Positions 17,696 to 25,645 of a stretch of 64,000 nt of DNA are shown here, in pieces. The stretch's first letter is position 1. Each line of letters begins with the position of its first letter. Location: the NCBI GenBank assembly GCA_945639195.1, contig CALZEE010000003.1, positions 1 to 64,000 on the forward strand, given 5' to 3'. A program made the translations under genes and the position numbers. A model generated the notes under the pieces. It worked only from the letters and a program-made list of their open reading frames with translations. It was not told the origin of the DNA and made no database searches. This DNA is from an uncultured Ignatzschineria sp. GTDB lineage: Bacteria; Pseudomonadota; Gammaproteobacteria; Cardiobacteriales; Wohlfahrtiimonadaceae.

Positions 17696-18137
17696 CTTTG
17701 TCCTATCTCTCTCTACGTCGCCGAAGCGGCTAGGCGGATCTCCGCGCTATCCTGCTGCGTTATACGTGTTCAAAGTCACTTTTATCAATTCAAGTCAGTT
17801 CTTAGCAATGCCGGCATTCTCAACCGCTCACGATAAAAACCCGAAAATTCTTCTTACGATTTTATGCGAATTCATACCGATATTCGTTTATAAAACCATT
17901 TTTTAACCTGCCTATTCTACGGTATTTTTTCGTTTTTTGCTGAACCTTTTCCGGCAATAAAAAGCCCGCTTTCAATATTACCGACTTCTTTGACTAAAAT
18001 CAGCCTAATTAACAGGGATAAGCCCGAGTTTCTCAAGATACTGCTATCAACTTAAATAATCTTTGCTAATATGGAAGCTTCGCAAATTATTAGCCCTTTA
18101 ATGGCCCCTTTTACTTACGCTGATTCGATCTTAATTT
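17696..18137. other. Divergent intergenic region, artP / ATPase gene
   Basis: This 442-bp stretch carries no gene. It must contain the promoters of artP (minus) and of the ATPase gene (plus), but I could not assign convincing -35/-10 pairs. It includes palindromic AATGCCGGCATT near 17804 and a short imperfect dyad at 17862-17876 that only loosely resembles an ArgR box. Confidence 0.4.
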
Positions 18138-18977
18138 ATGAAAAATATTGTTGAAAAGTTTCTCAATGCGCCGCAAAAACGAATTGCCTTAATGGGCATG
18201 AGCGGTGTTGGTAAAACCCATCTTTCAAAGAAGCTCCCTCAAGCAGACTGGTTTCACTACTCTATTGATTACCGAATTGGCACTCGCCATTTAAGCGAAG
18301 AAGTACATGACTTTTTAACCGCGGAAGCAATTAAGCAACCCACCCTCGCTAAACTAATTAAAGAGGGCGCGATCTCTGTGCAGTCGCAGCTTTCTGTCGA
18401 TAATCTTGCGCCGCTTTCTGCCTATCTGGGCATGATGGGCGACGAAGCTCAGGGCGGCACATCGCTTGAGGTGTTTTTAGATCGCTTAGAGCGTCATCGC
18501 ATTGCCGAGATTAATGCCGTAAAAGATGTACCCTACTTTATCGATAAAGCGCAAAATCTCCTGGGCTACAATAACTTTATTGTTGATACCAGTGGCAGTT
18601 TTTGTGAGCTTCAAGATGAGGCAAGCTGGGAGCTCATTGGAAAATCGACCTTACTGGTCTATATCCGCGCTTCAGAAGAAGCCAAGAATTACGTCATTGA
18701 GCGGGCGCAAACGCATCCCAAACCGCTCTACTATCAAAAAGATTTCCTCTTGCCTCAAATTGAAATCTATATGCAAGAAAACAATCTTCAATCAGCCGCA
18801 CAAATTACCCCTTCTCACTTTACACGCTGGATCTTCCCTAAATTGATCGAGCACCGCGTGGGGCTCTATGAGATGATCGCAAATAAATATGGCGTCACGA
18901 TTGATGCCGAAGCGCTCTATCATGTAAAAGATCAGCAAGAATTTTTTGACTTAATTAAGGAGTCTGCGAATGTCTAA
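18138..18977 (+). CDS. P-loop ATPase / kinase-like protein of unknown role
   Basis: A 279-residue protein with an N-terminal Walker A GMSGVGKT (20-27) in the setting used by shikimate-kinase-like and small-molecule-kinase folds. A second cluster NNFIVDTSGSFCEL near residue 150 could be the Walker B/substrate region. I do not recognise a specific function. The stop overlaps the next gene by eight bases, so the two are translationally coupled; such ATPase plus Mth938-domain pairs suggest a shared but unknown task. No membrane segment or signal peptide is visible. Confidence 0.7.
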   Translation: MKNIVEKFLNAPQKRIALMGMSGVGKTHLSKKLPQADWFHYSIDYRIGTRHLSEEVHDFLTAEAIKQPTLAKLIKEGAISVQSQLSVDNLAPLSAYLGMMGDEAQGGTSLEVFLDRLERHRIAEINAVKDVPYFIDKAQNLLGYNNFIVDTSGSFCELQDEASWELIGKSTLLVYIRASEEAKNYVIERAQTHPKPLYYQKDFLLPQIEIYMQENNLQSAAQITPSHFTRWIFPKLIEHRVGLYEMIANKYGVTIDAEALYHVKDQQEFFDLIKESANV

Positions 18978-19389
18978 CAATGCTTCAAACGCGAATCCCG
19001 GTTCCACCATCAAACGTGAAACAACCGATAACCTCCATATTAAGAGCTATGCGCCGAACTTTTTCCGTCTCAATGATGATACTGAATGGGAAAATACCGC
19101 CATTGTGCTACAAAACAGAACAATCGAAACAGATGCTGCATTTGTCCCGCAAACTTTCGATGACCTCACTGAAGCACATTTCCAGAAATGGATTGAGCGC
19201 AAACCAACGGTTATTCTCATCGGTACCGGCAATAAGATGGAATTCCTCGCCCCTAAATGGCGCGCATTCTTCTATCAGCATGGCATCGGCATTGAGACAA
19301 TGGCAACAGAGTCATTAAGCCGTACTTTCGCGATTTTAGCTGCGGAAGATCGCAATGCACTCGGCGTGTTTTTCCCGATTCAGGAATAA
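18970..19389 (+). CDS. Mth938-domain (DUF498) protein
   Basis: A 139-residue protein of the Mth938/DUF498 family. The typical pattern is visible: SYAPNFFRLND near the start, then PTVILIGTGNKMEFLAPKWRAFF and a final segment where a short-lived motif (TMATESLSRTFAILAAEDR) closes the fold. Family members include NDUFAF3, a human complex I assembly factor, but the bacterial role is unclear. Notably the MidA methyltransferase, the bacterial relative of assembly factor NDUFAF7, lies elsewhere in this window. The gene ends before a strong terminator. Confidence 0.78.
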   Translation: MSNNASNANPGSTIKRETTDNLHIKSYAPNFFRLNDDTEWENTAIVLQNRTIETDAAFVPQTFDDLTEAHFQKWIERKPTVILIGTGNKMEFLAPKWRAFFYQHGIGIETMATESLSRTFAILAAEDRNALGVFFPIQE

Positions 19390-19409
19390 CCGCTCCTTTT
19401 CAGCCATCG

Positions 19410-19450
19410 CAAATCCCCCTTATCGACACTTGATTTGGGGGATTTTTTTT
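19410..19450 (+). terminator. Terminator after the Mth938-domain gene
   Basis: AAATCCCCC pairs with GGGGGATTT around a 16-18-base loop and is followed by eight T residues. It lies about 20 bases after the stop codon. Confidence 0.8.
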
Positions 19451-19487
19451 AGCCAAATATTGTGATTTTCAATTATGTCAGCCCAAT

Positions 19488-19740
19488 AAGAAAGGCACCC
19501 AGTCTTTCAACTGAGTGCCTGAATGCACGATCCATCGTGCGCTTTCATCCATGAAGAATCTCATCATTAGATTCTCATCTTCTTATTCAGTGGCGTCCTA
19601 CCTGCTCTCATCGTGAAAGCCTCCATTAGTATTCTTCCTTAACACATTCTCTGAATCTCTCTCCTTAGAACGAAGCATCATCCTTATCTCATCCGTGAAT
19701 TGAACTACTTCTATAGGATGAAAGAAGTTTACCAACACTC
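19488..19740 (-). ncRNA. CsrB/RsmZ-like regulatory sRNA, copy 1 (CsrA-sponge candidate)
   Basis: No ORF is convincing here. On the minus strand about nine GGA motifs appear within 250 nt, many as AAGGA, ATGGA or ACGGA in predicted loops (for example at 19727-19650 and near 19540). The RNA ends in a Rho-independent hairpin (GGCACTCAGT/ACTGGGTGCC, 19488-19523). CsrB, CsrC, RsmY and RsmZ RNAs have exactly this layout and bind the translational repressor CsrA/RsmA. A block with the minus-strand form GAGAGCAGGTAGGACGCCACTG is closely matched in the neighbouring RNA (copy 2). The 5' end is not determined; I place it below the shared promoter element at 19750-19771. Confidence 0.7.
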
Positions 19741-19749
19741 CTAAATGAT

Positions 19750-19771
19750 ATCCAATTTAAATTTTCAATGA
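19750..19771 (-). promoter_or_regulatory. Shared promoter element of sRNA copy 1
   Basis: On the minus strand this reads TCATTGAAAATTTAAATT followed by GGAT. The same 22-bp segment (one mismatch) occurs at the same place ahead of sRNA copy 2 (20148-20169), so it is likely a common promoter or activator site. Regulator identity is inference. Confidence 0.55.
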
Positions 19772-19893
19772 TTTAAATTAAAATACAATTAGATGAGAAC
19801 AAAAACAAATAAAAATAGACATAGAGCTGATAGTCGCTAAATGTAGCTGCCGAAATAGCTAGTAAATATGCCTTTACATAAATATAGGCAAGA

Positions 19894-20130
19894 AAAAGCC
19901 ACTAAGTAACCTTAGTGGCTTTTAATTTCGCCATCGTGGCAAATTTTCATCCTTGATGCATCATTCCATGACAACATGGCCTCATATCAGTGGCATCCTT
20001 GCCGCTCTCTATCCATAAAGAGTTGCGCTGATCCGTAGCGCGTTCTGAGCGTCAATCCATCGGCTGAGGCTGTATCCTGCTTCCCATCCCTGAGAAGTAT
20101 CATTCCTTGATACTATGTTGCCTATCGTAC
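19894..20130 (-). ncRNA. CsrB/RsmZ-like regulatory sRNA, copy 2 (CsrA-sponge candidate)
   Basis: On the minus strand about ten GGA motifs fall within 235 nt (AAGGA, GGGAT, AGGAT, ATGGA, ACGGA types), several between complementary flanks such as CATAGTATCAAGGAATGATAC, where GTATC and GATAC present AAGGA in a loop. It ends in a clean terminator, AAAGCCACTAAGG paired with CTTAGTGGCTTTTT (19893-19925). With copy 1 it forms a tandem pair 150 bp apart. This is the signature of CsrB/CsrC-type RNAs that sequester CsrA. The 5' end is set by the upstream promoter element and is approximate. Confidence 0.75.
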
Positions 20131-20186
20131 TTGTAAGTCATTTAAAAATCTAATTTAAATTTTCAATGACTTACAAACACTTACAA
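20131..20186 (-). promoter_or_regulatory. Promoter and GacA/UvrY-like inverted repeat of sRNA copy 2
   Basis: TTGTAAGTCATT (20131-20142) and AATGACTTACAA (20165-20176) form a perfect 12-bp inverted repeat, with a further CTTACAA at 20180-20186. The TGTAAG/CTTACA half-sites match those described for GacA/UvrY activator sites upstream of csrB/rsmZ genes. Between the arms lies the 22-bp element shared with copy 1 (20148-20169). Binding by a UvrY homologue is inference; no uvrY gene is in the window. Confidence 0.55.
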
Positions 20187-20200
20187 TGATGAGGCGATCA

Positions 20201-23200
20201 TTAGCTAATCTTGACGATTCTTGCAGGGATTCCTTGCCTTACAACTGCCCCTGAAGTCCAGTCTAACCAAGGTGCCGCGATCGGTCTTGATGGGTCAGCA
20301 ACAGCGAGGTCATTGAGGTTTAACCCACTGCCCACATGTTTACTGAATTCCATCGCAACGCCATCCACAATATGAGTTCTCGCCCCAACATCTTTACGAC
20401 CATAACCATGCTCGATCGCTAAAACGCCCTCTTTGACCCCATCAAGCACCATGATTTGTGCTTCTTCTGCCCCGTTTGGTGATTCAATGCGTACCATATC
20501 GCCATTGACGATATTAAATTTCTCCGCATCTTTTGTGTTAATTGCCACAAAGTTTGTCGGTTTAATCATTCGAAGTCGCAATGTTGAACCAGAAGTACTA
20601 CTCACAATATTTGATTTAAATGATGTGAGCGATAGTGGCCATTCCGCTTTCGGGAATCGCTCATCAACCGAGCTACCATCAGACATTCTTGGTGGGTAGT
20701 ACGTTGGCGTACCGCTGTAACGCTCACCATTTGCGAAGTGCTTATGCACCCCAACGGTCTCATTCCAGAGCTGTAATGTCGGTGCCCATTTACGGATCAT
20801 CTCATCTTCGCCCCAGCCGGTATTGTAATCTGCAAAGCGTCCACCGCGGGCAAAGACATAAGCCACGCGCATCTGCTCTTCAGGTTTCAAAACGGTTTCG
20901 ATCTGGTGCTTGATACGTTTAACGCCGGTTAATTCCATCTCTTCACGTGTTGATTCTGGCACAGGGCTACCATCAAACGCCATGTTTGCAGCGGCTCTTA
21001 GGTAGTAATCTTCGGCATTATGCACCGCATGATTTTTACCTTCAAAGTCTTTAATCGCATTCTCACCAAAGCCCGGCAAGCCCATCATTTTAGAGACTTC
21101 AATGAAGAAGGTTTCCATAGAGATCGGACGACCTTTCGCATCTTTATCAACTCGCGACTCTACAATCGGCCATCTTGCAGTAGAGGTTTTGAAAGGAACC
21201 CCTGCCCATGCGTTACCAAAGCCCCAGCTCTCAAAGTTATGCGTATCTGGCACAATGTAGTCTGCCATTGCCGTTGTTTCGTTGATGAAGGCATCAATCG
21301 CAACAAAGAGCGGTAATACTTTCGGATCTGCTAATTTATCCATGAGTAACTGTCTAAAGCCGGCAATCCCGTAAACAGGGTTTGTCATGTTACTGATCCA
21401 CGCTTTGAGCGGATACGGATCTGCGTTCAATGCTGAAATGAGCATTTCAGATGCTTGTCCACCGGCAAATGGATACCAAGGACGGCTCGCAGGATAAGGA
21501 TTCTCCCCACGTGCTTTCTTCTCTTTAAATTCTGTTGAAGATTCATAAGGACGTTTCGCACGGCCAATCATGATACCTTTTGGCTGAACCATCCCATCAA
21601 AGGTTTCAAAGTCGTAACGAGGACCCGGACCATAATCCGCGTATTTACCCCCGTTCACTTGCATTCCGCCTTTGTAGTTCATGTTTCCGATTAATACGTT
21701 TAGCGCTAAGATCGCCCATGTATTATAGAAACCGTTACCGCTCATCATCCCGCCATGGCTCACAACGGCAGCTTTATGCCCGTGATTGGTGAACTTCTTA
21801 GAAAGCCCTTCAATCGTTGCCACAGGAACTCCACAAGCGGCACTGTACTCTTCAAGTGTGTGTTTATCTGCAGAGCGTTTTAACATCGTGAAGCTTGAGG
21901 CAACGTCTACTTTTGTACCATCGGCAAGGGTAACTTCCCCTTCATGGTAAAGCGTTCCACGTGGCGCCACATTCACATCCGCAAGCGCACCCGTTGCTGC
22001 ATCAATTGTTAAGATTGGGCTCTCTGCACGTTCGCCCCCTTCAATATCTGCAAGGCGAAGGAATTGACCATAAAGCGGGCTATTCTCTTCAATAATCACT
22101 AAATGCGTCGCATTAGAGTGGCTGATCGCTTTCGCAGCTTTCATGCCCGCTTGCCCTGGAACTGTGAGGTAATTCTCATTGTAACGACGGTTATCGATAA
22201 TATAACGAATCATCGCCATCGCCATCGCTGAGTCCGTTCCCGGAAGAATCGGAATCCACGTGTTATTTTGCGTTGCCATGGTGTTTGTCATCGGCAAGCT
22301 TGGCGCAACCACTGCGTAACTAAACTCAGAGGCATCTTTGGTACGTGCATTCGCTAAGAGACGCGCCTGACGCTTAAAGGGGTTTCCAGATTGCGCAGGA
22401 GATGTCCCCATAAAGATCGCAAATTCTACGTTATCAAAGTCTGGTTTTGCGTGTGCGTTCTTGTTCATGTCATTCATGACCGCGCCAGAACCTAAACGAT
22501 ATGCCAATCCACAGTACGCACCATGCGCTGTGAAGTTACGGGTACCAAAGGCATTGTTCGTAAAGCGTTTTACGAGCGCTTCACGCCCTTCATTCCCGGC
22601 ATTTGACACTAATAACTGGTTCGCTTTTACGCCAAACTCAGGGTTTTTCGGATCAATCAAGGTATCAAGGTCACGGATATCTTTTAAGCCATCCACATGC
22701 CCTTCGCCAAAGAGATCACCACCGTTTACCACTTCTTCAATTAACTGCTCGAAGCTAATACGTTTCCACTTTCCTTCTCCACGTTTACCGACACGTTTTA
22801 AAGGAGAGAGTACGCGGTAAGGGCTCGCAACAGATTCCCCCATCTGCGCACCACGGGCACATGCGGTTGAGCGATCATTAATACCGCTGTCGCCCCCGAG
22901 TTTTACCCAAGCATCTGAGATCGGCATATCATAAGTATAATGCTCTTCGCTTGATAGCGGATGGTAAGGATTACCCGCAACACGTACGACTTCATTCTTC
23001 TCTTTATCAACGCGAACACGAATACCGCAAACCGTCCAGCAACCAAAGCATTGCGTATTAGACATCGTCTGTTTGTTATTGCCGACCCACTTGCCATCTT
23101 CAACGCGCCCTTCTACTTCTAACGCATTACCATAGATCGCATGCTCTGTCGGCTTTTCTGACGTTCCTTTCACAAGGCCAATCGCCATGTTTTTCGCAGT

Positions 23201-23380
23201 ATTACTATATCCTACCGCAAATGCCGCTAAGCCCCCGGCCGCTGCAACGCCTTTTACAATATTACGACGTTTACGAATCGCCGCTTCTTCTGGCGTATCT
23301 GCCATCTCTTCTGTGTTGAGATCTTTCATCTCATCGTTTTGATCGAGATCTTTATTCATTAATTTTTTTTCATCACTCAT
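20201..23380 (-). CDS. ttrA: Tetrathionate reductase catalytic subunit TtrA
   Basis: TtrA is a large molybdopterin-guanine-dinucleotide oxidoreductase (1059 residues) that reduces tetrathionate to thiosulfate at the periplasmic face. A twin-arginine signal (RKRRNIVKGVAAAGGLAAFAVG, about 37-58) directs Tat export. A Cys-rich [4Fe-4S] site begins QCFGCWTVCGIRV near residue 110, with STACARGAQM further on. HGAYCGLAYR near 285 probably supplies the molybdenum ligand Cys. It is the last gene of ttrB-ttrC-ttrA, 67 bp after ttrC with GAGGGAAAC before the ATG. The neighbouring TtrS/TtrR pair strongly supports this substrate over arsenate or thiosulfate, though related enzymes look similar. Confidence 0.86.
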   Translation of the reverse strand: MSDEKKLMNKDLDQNDEMKDLNTEEMADTPEEAAIRKRRNIVKGVAAAGGLAAFAVGYSNTAKNMAIGLVKGTSEKPTEHAIYGNALEVEGRVEDGKWVGNNKQTMSNTQCFGCWTVCGIRVRVDKEKNEVVRVAGNPYHPLSSEEHYTYDMPISDAWVKLGGDSGINDRSTACARGAQMGESVASPYRVLSPLKRVGKRGEGKWKRISFEQLIEEVVNGGDLFGEGHVDGLKDIRDLDTLIDPKNPEFGVKANQLLVSNAGNEGREALVKRFTNNAFGTRNFTAHGAYCGLAYRLGSGAVMNDMNKNAHAKPDFDNVEFAIFMGTSPAQSGNPFKRQARLLANARTKDASEFSYAVVAPSLPMTNTMATQNNTWIPILPGTDSAMAMAMIRYIIDNRRYNENYLTVPGQAGMKAAKAISHSNATHLVIIEENSPLYGQFLRLADIEGGERAESPILTIDAATGALADVNVAPRGTLYHEGEVTLADGTKVDVASSFTMLKRSADKHTLEEYSAACGVPVATIEGLSKKFTNHGHKAAVVSHGGMMSGNGFYNTWAILALNVLIGNMNYKGGMQVNGGKYADYGPGPRYDFETFDGMVQPKGIMIGRAKRPYESSTEFKEKKARGENPYPASRPWYPFAGGQASEMLISALNADPYPLKAWISNMTNPVYGIAGFRQLLMDKLADPKVLPLFVAIDAFINETTAMADYIVPDTHNFESWGFGNAWAGVPFKTSTARWPIVESRVDKDAKGRPISMETFFIEVSKMMGLPGFGENAIKDFEGKNHAVHNAEDYYLRAAANMAFDGSPVPESTREEMELTGVKRIKHQIETVLKPEEQMRVAYVFARGGRFADYNTGWGEDEMIRKWAPTLQLWNETVGVHKHFANGERYSGTPTYYPPRMSDGSSVDERFPKAEWPLSLTSFKSNIVSSTSGSTLRLRMIKPTNFVAINTKDAEKFNIVNGDMVRIESPNGAEEAQIMVLDGVKEGVLAIEHGYGRKDVGARTHIVDGVAMEFSKHVGSGLNLNDLAVADPSRPIAAPWLDWTSGAVVRQGIPARIVKIS

Positions 23381-23447
23381 GGTTGTTTCCCTCTATTCGT
23401 CATCTATTTTATTATTTATCTCATCTTTTGAATCAAGGTGGTAAGGA

Positions 23448-24539
23448 TTATGATCCGCTACCCACCTTTTTAAATTTCAACCAACGATCTTGTAATAAAC
23501 TCCATATCACGATGACTAAAGTGAGCCAAAGGCCAAATGTTGAAAGAATTCCTAGGAAGCCACTAAATCCCCAATCAAGATGGTAAGGATTAATGACAAC
23601 GTTATATTTCGGAAGTGTTTGTGATTGCATCAAAATCGCCCAGCGTATCGTCCATGCCAATGAGAGTGAACCGAGCGCTAATAAAAGATCAATCCATTTG
23701 CAGTTAATACGGCGAGTATTGAAGTTTACGAGTGTGTAGATCATCAATACAACCCAGTAGATAAAGATACTTAACCCAATGGTGAACCAAACAGATCCTT
23801 TATTCGGAAGATCTCTAAATGCAGCACCTGCTGGTGAATCACTCATTGCCCAGCCAATTAAACAGATCGCAACACCTAAAAGCCCTATTAACTGTACGCG
23901 GCTTAAGATTGCGGTATACGCGCCACGTTTTGCCCATTTGGTAGACCACGTACTCCATGTTTTAACACACATCGGCACGGCTTGGAATGCAGTGAAGAAA
24001 AGCACCCAAGGAAGCCAAGGTGTATGCCAAATCGGTTGTGACTTAAGGACATTTACCTCTTTACCGGTGTAGAGCAGAATCATAAATGACACAGCAAGTA
24101 AGGCAACTGAGGTAATCGGCAACCATTTCGTCGGGTTATAATTCCACCAGTGAAGAACGCGGAACCATTTAAAGGTGCCCTCTTTCGTCGTATTCTCACG
24201 CAGTAATAACCAGAACTGTACGATGATTAAACCCACAAAGAGCGGTACAAAAAGCGCTCCAATCCACATCCACGACCAATGCGCCGCTTGAATATAGAAA
24301 TTAAAGAAACGACCCGGCTGATGCAAGTCTGCAAGAAGTGCGATGGGCCCAACAATGCCGGCAGTAATGCCGATGCCGACGATTAAAAGCTCAAGCTCAC
24401 GAAGCTCGCCCTTTTTCCATAAACGAAGAATTACCGCAATAACCGATGCAGATGCCGCAATACCGATAAAGAAGAAGTATTGCACAGCCCAAGGAAGCCA
24501 CGCGATATCTTGAGGAAGCGTTAATAGTTCACGAATCAT
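23448..24539 (-). CDS. ttrC: Tetrathionate reductase membrane subunit TtrC (NrfD-like)
   Basis: A 363-residue integral membrane protein of the NrfD/PsrC family with about nine hydrophobic segments. It anchors the reductase and oxidises quinol, passing electrons through TtrB to TtrA. The repeated Trp-rich hydrophobic pattern (LPWAVQYFFFIGIAASASVIAV at the start) is typical. Its ATG overlaps the ttrB stop as ATGA, so both are translationally coupled. Order B-C-A matches Salmonella ttrBCA. Confidence 0.85.
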   Translation of the reverse strand: MIRELLTLPQDIAWLPWAVQYFFFIGIAASASVIAVILRLWKKGELRELELLIVGIGITAGIVGPIALLADLHQPGRFFNFYIQAAHWSWMWIGALFVPLFVGLIIVQFWLLLRENTTKEGTFKWFRVLHWWNYNPTKWLPITSVALLAVSFMILLYTGKEVNVLKSQPIWHTPWLPWVLFFTAFQAVPMCVKTWSTWSTKWAKRGAYTAILSRVQLIGLLGVAICLIGWAMSDSPAGAAFRDLPNKGSVWFTIGLSIFIYWVVLMIYTLVNFNTRRINCKWIDLLLALGSLSLAWTIRWAILMQSQTLPKYNVVINPYHLDWGFSGFLGILSTFGLWLTLVIVIWSLLQDRWLKFKKVGSGS

Positions 24540-25276
24540 AGGTTAATCTCCTGCCATAACATTGCTTGTCCTTGAACCTGCGACTGGAATGCATCATCAA
24601 GGCCGATATAGAACACCTGTGGCGTTGTTCCTTGCTCTGGTTTCAAGACTTTAATATCGTCTGCAAATTCCACAAGCATTTTACTAATTTTGCTATTAGG
24701 ATCTTTCATATCCCCAATAATACGTGCCCCACCGACACAAGATTCTACACATCCTGGCAAGAGCCCTGCATCTAAACGATGCGCACAGAACGTACATTTA
24801 TCTGCCGTCCCTGTCTCTTCATTAATGAAGCGAGCTTCATAAGGACACGCTTGCACACAGTAAGCACATCCCACACAAATTTTACTATCCACAACTACGA
24901 TGCCATCTTCACGTTGGAAAGTTGCTTGCGTAGGGCAAACAGGTACACATGGTGGGTTATCGCAATGATTACAAAGACGCGGTAATACCACGTTTGTCAC
25001 TTGGTCTTTTTCATAACTAAAGACCTGATACTGTCTGACAGTCGTTCTAAACTGGCCTGCGGGCATTTGGTTTTCAACCGTACAGCTCACGGTACATGCT
25101 TGACAACCAATGCAACGTCTAAGATCGATCAACATGCCGTAACGTTTTGTCGCGTCCCCTTCTCTACGAGGCGGCACATGTTGTGCTTCTGCGCGTGCCT
25201 GTTTGAGACTGATAACCGCAGCTCCGGCAGTTAATGTTCCTAACTGCTTGAGTAGATCTCGGCGAGTAATATCCAT
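24536..25276 (-). CDS. ttrB: Tetrathionate reductase iron-sulfur subunit TtrB
   Basis: An electron-transfer subunit of about 246 residues with four [4Fe-4S] Cys clusters: CIGCQACTVSC, CNHCDNPPCVPVCP, CVGCAYCVQACP and CTFCAH...CVESC. The ATG at 25276 has AGGAG seven to eleven bases upstream and yields a twin-arginine-like start MDITRRDLLKQLGTLTAG, so I prefer it to the longer frame reaching 25372. TtrB relays electrons from TtrC to the molybdenum subunit. It is the first gene of the operon, divergent from ttrS. Confidence 0.88.
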   Translation of the reverse strand: MDITRRDLLKQLGTLTAGAAVISLKQARAEAQHVPPRREGDATKRYGMLIDLRRCIGCQACTVSCTVENQMPAGQFRTTVRQYQVFSYEKDQVTNVVLPRLCNHCDNPPCVPVCPTQATFQREDGIVVVDSKICVGCAYCVQACPYEARFINEETGTADKCTFCAHRLDAGLLPGCVESCVGGARIIGDMKDPNSKISKMLVEFADDIKVLKPEQGTTPQVFYIGLDDAFQSQVQGQAMLWQEINL

Positions 25277-25410
25277 CGACTTCTCCTTTCTAACGATGCT
25301 GGCCGACTCTTTATAACAGCAAGCATCAAACATAATAATTTCTGATTCTCTTATGATCGGCTGTTTATGCAATCCCCTCTATTGTGGTAAACCACATACC
25401 CTGACGAATC

Positions 25411-25424
25411 TTGACCTAGGGCAA
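25411..25424. promoter_or_regulatory. FNR/CRP-like dyad upstream of ttrB
   Basis: TTGACCTAGGGCAA resembles the FNR consensus TTGATNNNNATCAA with three mismatches and lies 135 bp upstream of the ttrB start. Anaerobic FNR control of ttrBCA is known in Salmonella. In the same 270-bp divergent region, TTTAAATCGG is repeated at 25555-25564 and 25567-25576, nearer to ttrS, a possible TtrR or other activator site. Both assignments are tentative. Confidence 0.35.
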
Positions 25425-25645
25425 ATAAAGCACGTGTTAGAGATCTTAAAAAGAAAAATAGAACGATAGTCCCCTATATCGCCAACAACTTATTTCCAAC
25501 TTCTCAAGAAATAATCCCCAATATCCGCTAAACTTCTTCTATATTTTCTCGTGATTTAAATCGGGGTTTAAATCGGAATTTAAAAGCTTTAAAAACGCTT
25601 CAAAAACAGCTGAAATTGATCCTTGCAATGCAATAAAGAGAGTAA

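Noticed and set aside
17862-17876. Possible ArgR box upstream of artP
   Set aside because: The dyad is imperfect and matches the consensus poorly; kept only as a note.
19488-20130. Reading the paired repeats as a CRISPR or tandem-repeat array
   Set aside because: There are only two related units with terminators and GGA loops and no regular repeat-spacer pattern.
20201-23380. Alternative calls as arsenate or thiosulfate reductase for the molybdoenzyme
   Set aside because: The ttrB-ttrC-ttrA order and the adjacent PhnD-type sensor kinase with FixJ-type regulator point to tetrathionate.
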